DNA of 25,922 nucleotides from Branchiostoma floridae (Eukaryota; Chordata; Leptocardii; Amphioxiformes; Branchiostomatidae): assembly GCF_000003815.2 (NCBI RefSeq), contig NC_049990.1, forward strand, positions 1,803,883-1,829,804, read 5' to 3'. The translations under genes and the position numbers were made by a program. The notes below the pieces were generated by a model. The model was not told the origin of the DNA, made no database searches, and worked only from the letters and a program-made list of their open reading frames with translations. This document shows positions 7,786-15,921 of the stretch, in pieces (the stretch's first letter is position 1; each line of letters starts with the position of its first letter).

Positions 7786-8966
7786 GAGTTTCCCCTGTGA
7801 GTCCGCATGTGAGTCTTTAGATTTCCCAGCTGACTGAACTTTCTGTTGCACTCCTCACACCTGTAGGGTTTCTCCCCTGTGTGAGTCCGCATGTGTTTTT
7901 TCAGAGAATCCAGTCGACTGAACTGTCTGTTGCACTCCTCACATGTGTAGGGTTTCTCACCTGTGTGAGTCCGCATGTGAGTCTTCAGTTCACCTGGCTG
8001 ACTGAACTGCCTGCTGCACTCTTCACACCTGTAAGGTTTCTCCCCAGTGTGAGTCCGCATGTGTCTCTTCAGATTAACCAGATTACTGAACTGCCTGCTG
8101 CACTCCTCACACTTATAGGGTTTCTCACCCGTGTGAGTCCGTACGTGAGTCTTCAGAGCACCCAACTCACCGAACTGCCTGCTGCACACCTCACACCTGT
8201 AGGGTTTCTCACCTGTGTGAATTCTCTTGTGTCTCTCTAGACTGCCCGGATGCATAAACTGCCTGCTGCACTCCTCACAGCTGTAAGGTTTCTCACCTGT
8301 GTGAGTGCGCATGTGACTCTTCAGATTATCCAGCACACTAAACTGCCTGCTGCACTCCTCACACCTGTAGGGTTTCTCCCCTGTGTGGGTCAGCATGTGT
8401 CTTTTCAGATCACCAAGTCGACTGAACTGCCTGCTGCACTCCTCACACTTGTAAGGTTTCTCCCCTGTGTGAGTCCGCATGTGAGACTTCAGTTGGCCCA
8501 GCCGACTAAACTTCTTGCTGCACTCCTCACAATTATAGGGTTTCTCTCCAGTGTGAGTCCGCACGTGAGTCTTCAGATCACTCTGCCGACTGAACTGTCT
8601 GCTGCACTCCTCAGACCTGTAGGGTTTCTCCCCTGTGTGAGTCCGCATGTGACTTTTCAGATCACCAAGTCGACTGAACTGCCTGCTGCACTCCTCACAC
8701 TTGTAAGGTTTCTCCCCTGTGTGAGTCCGCATGTGACTTTTCAGATCACCAAGTCGACTGAACTGCCTGCTGCACTCCTCACACTTGTAAGGTTTCTCCC
8801 CTGTGTGAGTCCGCATGTGAGTCTTCAGTTTACAACGATGACTGAACTGCCTGCTGCACTCCTCACACATGTAGCGTTTATCCTCTTTGTTAGATCGCAC
8901 AGAAGAATCCTTTTTCGCCTTTTTCCTGACGTCACCCAAACTCTGGGCACTGCTTGTTGCCGACAT
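7776..8966 (-). CDS. C2H2 zinc-finger protein, 13 fingers (ZNF gene 2)
   Basis: Encodes 396 aa: a 31-residue leader with basic RKKAKK, then 13 contiguous C2H2 fingers with TGEKP linkers; a predicted nuclear DNA-binding protein. Helix positions -1, 2, 3, 6 for fingers 1-13 are HCKT, RGDS, RGDS, RSDT, RGQS, RGDR, VDNS, HGSR, EGAT, NVNR, QGET, RDSK, QGNT; the Arg-rich first half sets it apart from gene 1. Finger 4 has Ser118 in place of the first zinc-binding Cys (TGT to TCT at 8615-8613), so that finger probably folds poorly. Fingers 2 and 3 are an exact 84-bp DNA duplication (8641-8724 and 8725-8808). The ATG is homologous to gene 1's. The protein ends GNSKV at a stop made from an out-of-frame finger start. 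The largest protein of the array. Confidence 0.95.
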   Translation of the reverse strand: MSATSSAQSLGDVRKKAKKDSSVRSNKEDKRYMCEECSRQFSHRCKLKTHMRTHTGEKPYKCEECSRQFSRLGDLKSHMRTHTGEKPYKCEECSRQFSRLGDLKSHMRTHTGEKPYRSEECSRQFSRQSDLKTHVRTHTGEKPYNCEECSKKFSRLGQLKSHMRTHTGEKPYKCEECSRQFSRLGDLKRHMLTHTGEKPYRCEECSRQFSVLDNLKSHMRTHTGEKPYSCEECSRQFMHPGSLERHKRIHTGEKPYRCEVCSRQFGELGALKTHVRTHTGEKPYKCEECSRQFSNLVNLKRHMRTHTGEKPYRCEECSRQFSQPGELKTHMRTHTGEKPYTCEECNRQFSRLDSLKKHMRTHTGEKPYRCEECNRKFSQLGNLKTHMRTHRGNSKV

Positions 8967-9098
8967 CCTCCTAGATCTTGTGCAACTTCTGTAGAGACAA
9001 TAGGAATGATCAAGTTAGAAATATTTAATCCATAGCTTCTTCAGTATTTAGTCCGCAATGTATAAATTTGTTAGTATCTGTATCTATATCTGTATCTA

Positions 9099-10349
9099 CA
9101 CTCAGCACAAAAAGTTTGGAATATCAACTTCGGTTGATCATATTTTTGCTGTTTCTACATCAATTTCAATATATTATATATCAATAGAAAGCTTGTATGA
9201 TTTTCTTTCCAATGGTATGAAACTCATTATCATTGTTAACTCACGGAACATACACTAGGCCTGCTAACGTGAGTGGGTCACGAAAAAAAAGTGCCCAAAT
9301 CCCCCCGTTTTTGTTCAAAACTGTATCGTCCGGTTGTTATGGCCGCGGGTGACAATGATTCAATCAATCCCTTTTTCACCTAACGTTTGGTATACAGAAC
9401 ATCCAAGTTTCTTTTTAGCATATCTGAAGAGAGTATCTTATGAGTGTAAATTCATGGAACGAGCACCAGACCTGCTTACGTACAGGGGGTCCTAAAGATA
9501 AAGTGCCGAAATTACCCTACTAAAGTCAATCACTCCATGCTGCTCATTTTCTTCCGTCGGTATTGACTTGTGAATGAAGGCAAGTTGAATAAACAGGACA
9601 TGTCAATCAAAGCTACTGCTACTCTTTATTCAAGCAAAAAATCTGAACCATGGCAAGAGGTGATCAATCGAGTGCTAGCCATAAGCCATAGGAAGGCTAT
9701 TCCCTAAGACTGTACTCCAGCATCCAATGGTCCTTTCTTTGTGTGGACTGGTGTTGTAATCTTGCAGAATGGCATTTGGTCCAATATTGAAGAGGTAGGA
9801 TATTGTTACTGGATGGAGGATGGTGTCCCTATATCTCACCACCTTGAAGGTGCCTGGAATGATGACGAGTCTTGTTTTTCCTATGGCGGTTATACCGCCC
9901 CACACCAAGACGCTGCCTCCACCACCAAATGCCGAAAGTTACTCTTGTCGTGTCAGCGTGCGGTTCTCCTTGCCGCATCCGCGCTTTGATGTCCATCCGA
10001 CTATCGAAAGGGATATACTCTACTCTAAGTGTGCTAACACCTTGTATGTTCCGTATACCAAATGTGAGGTGAAAAAAGGATTGATTGAACCAGTGACACA
10101 CGGGCCAATATCAACAGGGCGATACAGTGTTGAACAGAAGCAGGGGAATTTGGGCACTTTTTTTTCGTGACCCACTCATGTAAGCAGGTCTTGTACTCGT
10201 TTCATGTGTTTACAATCAAGATAAGTTTGATACCATAGGAAAGAAAATCACACAAGCTTTCTATTGATATATAATACATTGAAATTGATGCATAAATAAC
10301 GGAAATATGACATACCAAAGTTGATATTCCAAACTTTTTGTGCCGAGTG
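9099..10349 (-). mobile_element. Tc1/mariner-like transposon with ~200-bp inverted repeats
   Basis: The element begins CACTCAGCACAAAAAGTTTG and ends with the complement (A to G at one site), flanked by TA on both sides (9097-9098 and 10350-10351), the target duplication of the Tc1/mariner superfamily. Terminal inverted repeats run 9099-9300 and 10147-10349. A second, weaker copy of the inner repeat end occurs near 9452-9525, recalling the IR/DR layout of some Tc1-like elements. Inside is a broken transposase on the minus strand. At 1,251 bp it is short for a complete element with such long repeats, and it is defective. It sits in the intron of ZNF gene 2. Confidence 0.9.
9675..10020 (-). pseudogene. 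Broken Tc1-like transposase fragment
   Basis: One frame encodes DSRMDIKARMRQG, which aligns with the region around the first catalytic Asp (DES) of Tc1 transposases. A frameshift near 9928 is followed by FGGGGSVLVWGGITAIGKT, then RYRDTILHPV and ILQDYNTSPH, the equivalents of the family's VMVWGGI, RYRDEIL and LQQDNARPH motifs with the second catalytic Asp. A stop at 9675 cuts the protein before the final Glu region, and the N-terminal DNA-binding domain is missing. No active enzyme can come from it. Confidence 0.85.
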
Positions 10350-10440
10350 TATATAGCCGGTATAACCGCCGTTCGGCGTAACACACCAGCTATGTGTGTG
10401 AGGGGAAATAAGCGATAAAAGTGCGGTTCATTTATGCTAT

Positions 10441-10646
10441 CAGAACTCAGTCCTTTAGCGTCTGGTTAAATGAATGGAATGGTTAACGAATGGAACTCCC
10501 TGCCACAGGAGGTTGTAGACGCGAAGTCTGTAAACGAGTTTAAAACCAAGCTTGATAGACTGTGAGTGAACGAGAAGTACCCTCTGCAAGTGCGAAGATC
10601 GGGTACTACAAGCGTCGCCTTCTTCCCGAGGATGGTATGAAAGGTA
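10441..10646 (+). mobile_element. LINE 3'-terminal fragment
   Basis: The frame 10482-10565 reads VNEWNSLPQEVVDAKSVNEF, then KTKLDRL and a stop. This matches the C-terminal WNxLPxxVVxAxSVNxFKxxLD signature of CR1/L2-like LINE second ORFs. Comparison with unit 4, which lacks it between TATGC and AATTTTCATGG, places the insertion at about 10441-10646. It is a severe 5' truncation in the intron, antisense to ZNF gene 2. Confidence 0.8.
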
Positions 10647-11732
10647 TAATTTTCATGGAAAAAAAATGGAACGAATACTAGCACTAGTAGGATGCTGTAG
10701 AAATGCACGCAGAAATCACAGCGTAGATTCCATTTATAATGATACTATTGATAGCAACAAACTTCAAGCTCAAATGCGCTGGCGAGAACCTGGTCTGCAG
10801 TCCGTCCCTTTGGATTTTGCGGTCTTCCTTCAATTTTGTCACGAAAAACGGTTTTGAGGAGATTAACGTATGCTAACAGGATCGACATCTATTGTTTACG
10901 GGCATAACAATAGGACAAAAACAAGGTTGTGTGATTTTTGACGCCATACGCCACCGAAAGCTCATAGCTACAATCAGAAACAAACATAAATGGTGATCTC
11001 TCAAATTCTTACCGATTTCTCAGCAAAATATGTGAAGTCAGTCAGTCAATCTTCACCGAAATGATTTTTTTGCTAATCAAACTGTCTTCGGAAAAATAAG
11101 GAAAAAATTTGAATTTGAAACCCTAAATTTGAAAACACGTCTGTAGAACAGTTACTGAACCTCCCCGTAAAGTAAGGAACGCGCCATGATGGACACCAGA
11201 TGTGGGATGGACAGTTTTCGGAACAAGGGCGGACGGAGGGGTTTGCAGTTTACCCTTCATATCTCAACTGCGCCCTTCATACCAGCAAGACGTTTCTTAA
11301 CACCAATAAACACTATAAAACTCACTCTGTAAATGTAAAATATAAGTATATACACCTGCAGTTCCACTCGTTTTCACGATTACAACGCAACAAATTCGTG
11401 AAAGAAAAATCATCTATAAACCCCTGTAGGGCCCAAGAATTCTGTTTACGTAATTTTCTGTCCTCTTTACTGTACTCGCTTCCCCGTGTGCATTTTGAAT
11501 AAACATTGATAGAAACTTCCCCCAAGTTTAGGTACAGAAAACGGCAAAGCTACAAAGGAACATGTGTATGACTTCCTTCTGCAAGCTATGGTATATTTTC
11601 TAACACCTACAAAAGACAGAAAAATGGAGCTGAGTTACAAGTTGACGGGACCCCCAACAAAAACACGACACGCTTCAGTTTTGTTTCAAATCTACAAAAG
11701 TTTTAGGATCAAAATACAACAGAACGTCTTAC

Positions 11733-12179
11733 CTGAACAAACTTGAACCCTAGTCTTCCACACAAACTCCAGTAGATCGTCTCTAAAGCCGCGAAAGTTG
11801 TGATTTTTGCTCCGGAAGGACGGGAACTTTTCCGAACCGCTGTCGCTCTCGACTCTCCGAGTAAACAGGAAGACGGCGTCATGTGCCCCGGAAGTATTCT
11901 TTGGTTCAGGGTCAAACAATATCCCCTGGTTACCCAACAGTTGTCGCGACATCGTTCAGCTGAATGCTGAGATTGTAGTAATGAGGATATAATTCAGAAG
12001 AGCCTATTGCGTAACCTGAGACATAATATTACTAGTAATGAGGATATAATTTATGAGAGCCAATTGCAAAATATGAAATTGAGAAATGATATTACATATA
12101 TTACAGGTTTGCGATGTGGTTTAGCCTGCGTTCACGGGCGCCGCCATTTTGATTCCCAGTGGTGTATGATGGGAATGGG
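11733..12179 (-). promoter_or_regulatory. Noncoding first exon and promoter, ZNF gene 2
   Basis: The same layout as gene 1: exon end 11733, AAGACGGCG at 11870 (one base from the YY1-like site), GTCATGTGCC at 11878 (E-box core kept, one flank changed) and CCGGAAGT at 11888. The distal CAAAATGGCGGC (minus) is at 12140-12151. An open frame across the exon (11692-11952, minus) is not continued in frame by the ZNF exon, so it is unlikely to be coding. A local duplication, AGTAATGAGGATATAATT, occurs near 11978 and 12034. Confidence 0.6.
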
Positions 12180-12412
12180 TGTTGTAACTTCGATGTGTTA
12201 CTATTGACGTACGTGGAATGTTATGAGCGTGTGGTCGCGGTCTTGTCGGATATAAAGGGACGGCAGCCACAACGATAAATGTTTGGTCTGTTTTATGGTG
12301 GCGTTTTTTTAAATCCCTACTGACTACTGTCCGCATACATTACCAACCGTCTGGAGCGTTGTAGACGCACATTAAAGCTTCTGGCCACAGCCCGGTTCTG
12401 TGCTATCAAACA
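12180..12412 (+). mobile_element. LTR-like conserved block, unit 3
   Basis: TGTTG start, TCAAACA end, 233 bp, followed by TTGGTGG. TATAAAGG is at 12251 and ATTAAA at 12371. It is the most complete copy together with unit 2. The internal hairpin stem is weakened (CACAGC opposite TCTGTG). Confidence 0.5.
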
Positions 12413-12653
12413 TTGGTGGATAATCACACAGAGATCGTGTGTATATTAACACTGTTCAGGTGTTGGGGAAATGAAATGATAGAGATTCGGTCCCTAGTGA
12501 CTTTCAAAGAAAATGCAGCAGGACTTCTGGTCTTGGTATCTTGTATGCTGGATATCTCGTGTTCTATTGGTTGGTATGATAAGTAACTGGGAATTTTCTA
12601 TATTTAAGCTAAGAAATTCAATGTGAAAGAAAAACATTCTTTTTTTCGAACTG

Positions 12654-12659
12654 TTTACT
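12654..12659 (-). terminator. Weakened poly(A) signal of ZNF gene 3
   Basis: The conserved CGAACTG motif is followed by TTTACT, giving AGTAAA on the sense strand instead of AATAAA. AGTAAA is a known but weaker variant. The LINE in this UTR could also affect where the transcript ends. Confidence 0.4.
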
Positions 12660-12869
12660 AGCATTTGAAAGCAACTGTTAACAAAATAGATAAATCCAAA
12701 CTGTCAAAATCAACAACAAAGATAGTAATCAATAAAATGAACTTATCATACTAAATTCTTAACACTTCTGCTACTCTTTTGTTATGCCATCTAACTTCAA
12801 ACTACAAGCCTAAAATATATAATATATAACGAAACATAGCTAGAACTAAAAGAACAGAAAAGTAATACA

Positions 12870-14427
12870 CAAAGACCAAGCCTCCGACCATCGGTGAACT
12901 CCGTCCTATTTCCTTGACATCTCTGTTGAGCAAAGTCGCCGAGAGTTTCATTGCGCAGTGGGCTCTATCTGATATCCTTCCCCAACTCGACCCGAAGCAA
13001 TTTGGGTGTTTAAAAGGCAGATCAACAACACACTGTCTTTTGGACCTTACCAACGAGATCTTCAAGGCTACTGATAAGACAGGTATACTGTGCTCCTTAG
13101 TATCAACAGATTTTAGTAAAGCGTTTGATCGCGTGAACCACAACGTTGCCATCCAACGTCTGATCGATCTAGGCTTGAGACCCTCGCTTACATGCTGGAT
13201 AGTCGACTTTCTCAGAAACAGACAACAAGCAGTTCGGTACCATGGTGCACTTTCCGAGAACATCACCGTTACCTGTGGCCTACCTCAAGGCACTCTCCTC
13301 GGACCGTTGATATTTATAGCCTACATCAACAGCGCCGCAACCCTAGCTGCATCTAGGCGGTGGAAGTTTGTTGACGACCTCAACTTCCTAGAAGTCAGAA
13401 ATCCGACTGTAGTGTCAACAAAACTCCAAGAAGACCTTTCGGATCTGGAGAACTGGTCCCGTGAAAGCGACATGGTGTTACACCCTCGCAAATGCAACGT
13501 CCTTCACATCCAGTTTAGTAAGACATCGTTCGTGCCACCACCACTCATGATAAGTAACATTGAACTTCAACATGTGAAAGTCATGAAGATTTTGGGTCTG
13601 CACCTCCAAGAAGACTTGAAATGGAATACGCAGGTTGGCTCCATGTGCACGAAGTCATGCCAACGTCTGTACTTACTCATCAAACTGAAGCACTTCCGCG
13701 TTCCTGCCGACGATCTAGTTACGGTTTACACCTGTTATATCCGCCCGATTCTGGAGTATGCGTCGCCCGTTTGGCACTCCGGACTACCCGCGCGCAACTC
13801 TCAGCAACAAAATCGAGAACGTCCAACGCCGAGCACTTCGAATCATCTTGGGCTCCAACTACACATCCTACTCCGAAGCATGTATTTGGCTGGGCCTACC
13901 TACACTCAAGTCACGTCGTGAACAATTAACTGTTAACTTCGCGAAATCACTTGAACAGTCGAAGCTGTACAGAAACCTACTACCACTCTCACGTGTGGAT
14001 ATCAGTGGCAGGATGACTCGTTCATCACACAAACTCGACACTGTTCATTGTAGAACGGAAAGATACAGATCGAGTGCTATACCCTACATGGTGCGCATGC
14101 TGAACATGTAAATACCTGAATCTGCGCTCTAGATGTGACAATCTGTTTTAAAAGCGATCTTTGACTAGCTACCCATCGCCTTCGAAATCAAATTTGTTGT
14201 ATTTTTTAGCCAAATCTGTCACTGTTAAGCAACTGTTAAGCAACTGTGTACAATATATGTAACTACTATGTGCAATATTCGCTAACGTGCAATATTCGCT
14301 GATGTACGAACATCGTTTTTAATAACTGTCTTCGATTTTAATAAATGTAACACGACAGGGCAATTCAGGGCCATGGCCCTGCCATTCTGTACCGTGTAAA
14401 GTGATGAAGAAGAAATAAACCATACTA
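12870..14427 (+). mobile_element. 5'-truncated non-LTR retrotransposon (CR1/jockey-like LINE)
   Basis: An insertion in the 3' UTR of ZNF gene 3, antisense to it, shown by comparison with unit 2. It is flanked by TAATACA at 12863-12869 and 14428-14434, a likely 7-bp target duplication. It holds the reverse transcriptase from the RPISLT motif to the C-terminus, then about 315 bp of 3' UTR ending in a purine-rich GAAGAAGAAATAAA stretch and no long poly(A). Truncation at the 5' end is typical of incomplete target-primed reverse transcription. Confidence 0.9.
12872..14111 (+). pseudogene. LINE reverse transcriptase, truncated and frameshifted
   Basis: The frame opens directly from the insertion border with no Met. 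In order it shows RPISLTSLLSK (RT motif 1), DFSKAFDRVNH (motif A with catalytic Asp), GLPQGTLLGPL (motif B), FVDDLNFLE (motif C, the paired catalytic Asp), HPRKCNVLHI (motif D) and ILGLHLQEDLKWN (motif E/thumb). After ILEYASPVWHSG the frame shifts near 13793; the next frame continues NKIENVQRRALRIILG to a stop at 14109-14111. The endonuclease and first ORF are absent. The long open stretch and single frameshift suggest a fairly young copy. Confidence 0.9.
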
Positions 14428-14434
14428 TAATACA

Positions 14435-14819
14435 TATGTACATTTCCTGTTGAAAGTTCACTTGTAAAAGAGAAACTCCTTCCCCTTGTACTCATTAACT
14501 TCCTACTGTCCCTCATTTGTCAATGAAGGTACAAAAACAATGTTTAGTTTTAGCTTACAAAACAATTTTAAGTTCGAGATCAAAACAGCAATGATAAGTT
14601 CAACCTAAAGAAAACAACGTTATGTTCTACTTGACAAAAACAATGCTAAGTTTGTTCTACGAAGATCATAAAAGACAGAAAATCATCGTGAATACAATAC
14701 GCTTTCAACGAAACAAACACCTTCGAAACTAACTTCTAAAAACCACAACCAACTACTGTCCAAATCAAAATTTTCCAAATTTTGTCCTTTTCTGCAAAGG
14801 GCCCATTAACTAAACGTTG
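14435..14819 (-). other. 3' UTR of ZNF gene 3, part next to the LINE
   Basis: Continues the UTR interrupted by the LINE and matches the unit-2 UTR (AACTCCTTCCCCTTGTACTC near 14472; AAAACAACGTTATGTTCTAC near 14612). No gene seen. Confidence 0.55.
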
Positions 14820-14950
14820 TTGCTTCAAAAACAAAAACTGAAGTGACTTTACTGACAACGTGCTGACAACAAAGCCGGCAAGTCTTCAGGACAACAGCTG
14901 ACTGAAATGTCTGATTCATTTTCTCAAGGTTTATCACGCGTGCACTTGGG

Positions 14951-15006
14951 TTACACCACCAGACTTTTGCTGCACTCCTCACACCTTTTGAGTTTTCCCG
15001 TGTGAT
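14951..15006 (-). pseudogene. Detached finger remnant in the 3' UTR of gene 3
   Basis: The minus strand encodes HTGKLKRCEECSKSLVV and a stop at 14951. The linker and knuckle are in one frame here, unlike the copy attached to gene 3, where the same junction is shifted. No helix or His pair follows, so it is a fragment carried by the 224-bp duplication. Confidence 0.7.
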
Positions 15007-15153
15007 GTCCACCGAAACAGATGAACTCTTGGAGAAAACAGAAAAGTTGTTGCCTCAACAACTGAAGTGACTTTACTGATAACGTGCTGATAAGGCATAT
15101 AAGTCTTCAGGGTCAACAAGACTGAACTATGTGACTCACTTTGCTATGGTTCA

Positions 15154-15230
15154 TTACACGTACAGTACATTGGTTAGACCACCTGGCTTGCTGAACTGGT
15201 TGCTGCACTTCTCACACCTTTGCCTTGTCC
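15154..15230 (-). pseudogene. Out-of-frame eighth finger of ZNF gene 3
   Basis: In the frame next to the gene the DNA reads RCEKCSNQFSKPGGLTNVLYV and a stop at 15154: a knuckle, the Phe and the helix Leu, but no His pair. The gene itself reads the same bases as GVRSAATSSASQVV, which explains its odd Ser/Ala-rich tail. Confidence 0.75.
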
Positions 15231-15902
15231 CCTGTGAGTCCGCATGTGTTTCTTCAGATTACCAAGCTCACTAAACTGCCCGCTGCACTTCTCACACCTG
15301 TAGGGTTTCTCCCCTGTGTGAGTCCGCATGTGTCTCTTCAGATGATGGAAAAGACTGAACTGTCTTCTACACTCCTCACACCTGTAGGGTTTCTCACCTG
15401 TGTGAGTCTGCATGTGAGTCTTCAGATGACCCAGCCGACTGAACTGCTTGCTGCACTCCTCACACCTGTAGGGTTTCTCACCTGTGTGAGTACGCATGTG
15501 AGTCTTCAGATGACCCAGCCGACTGAACTGCTTGCTGCACTCCTCACACCTGTAAGGTTTCTCACCTGTATGAGTCCGCATGTGACTCTTCAGATGATGG
15601 AAAAGACTGAACTGCTTGCTGCACTCCTCACACTTGTATGGTTTCTCACCTGTGTGAGTACGCAAGTGAGTCTTCAGATTATTCAGTTTACTGAACTGCC
15701 TGCTGCACTCCTCACATCTGTAAGGTTTCTCACCTGTGTGAGTGCGAATGTGTTCCTCAAGATGACCCAGCTGACTGAAATGCTTGCCGCACTCCTCACA
15801 CCTGTAGCGTTTCTCTTCTCTGACAGATCGCACAGAAGAATCCTTGTTCGCCTTCCTCCTGACGTTACCCAAACTCTGGGCACTACGTGTTGTCGCATCC
15901 AT
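15174..15902 (-). CDS. C2H2 zinc-finger protein, 7 fingers (ZNF gene 3)
   Basis: Encodes 242 aa: a 32-residue leader, seven intact C2H2 fingers and a 19-residue tail. Helix positions -1, 2, 3, 6 are QGHE, KNNT, LHHS, RGHT, RGHT, LHHR, EGNK; fingers 4 and 5 share the same contacts. The start differs from the other genes: one base is missing after the ancestral ATG (15898-15896), which now opens a different frame, and a new ATG at 15902-15900 restores the finger frame, giving MDATTR instead of MSTTSS. The tail is the frameshifted start of an eighth finger. Together with weak promoter and poly(A) motifs this gene looks partly degraded, yet its fingers are all intact. Predicted DNA-binding protein; it may still function. 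Confidence 0.88.
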   Translation of the reverse strand: MDATTRSAQSLGNVRRKANKDSSVRSVREEKRYRCEECGKHFSQLGHLEEHIRTHTGEKPYRCEECSRQFSKLNNLKTHLRTHTGEKPYKCEECSKQFSLFHHLKSHMRTHTGEKPYRCEECSKQFSRLGHLKTHMRTHTGEKPYRCEECSKQFSRLGHLKTHMQTHTGEKPYRCEECRRQFSLFHHLKRHMRTHTGEKPYRCEKCSGQFSELGNLKKHMRTHRGQGKGVRSAATSSASQVV

Positions 15903-15921
15903 TCTGGATCTTGTACAAGTT

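Larger units (their letters stand above)
8989..11732 (-). other. Intron of ZNF gene 2 with two insertions
   Basis: The sense donor CAG|GTAAG is at 11733/11732 and the acceptor TTGTCTCTACAG|AAG ends at 8989. The 2,744-bp length is explained by a Tc1-like element (9099-10349) and a LINE scrap (about 10441-10646); without them it is close to the size of intron 1. A few tandem TATCTG/TATCTA hexamers (9074-9097) sit at the Tc1 target. Confidence 0.72.
14820..15270 (-). repeat. 224-bp tandem duplication of the ZNF gene 3 end
   Basis: GAAGTGACTTTACTGA starts at 14840 and again at 15064, 224 bp apart. Both copies continue with AACGTGCTGA, AAGTCTTCAGG, a diverged stretch, then a partial finger coding sequence. 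The duplication therefore includes the last coding codons plus about 130 bp of UTR. The copies differ at many sites, so it is not very recent. It is not seen in the other units. Confidence 0.75.

Noticed and set aside
13621-13929. Second plus-strand frame inside the LINE as a separate gene
   Set aside because: It overlaps the reverse transcriptase in another frame and shows no known motif. Only the frames 12872-13793 and 13793-14111 match LINE proteins.
15048-15173. Whole gene 3 as a dead pseudogene
   Set aside because: Signs of decay are clear, but all seven fingers keep their ligands, the frame is open and the start has been restored. I kept it as a coding gene with reduced confidence.
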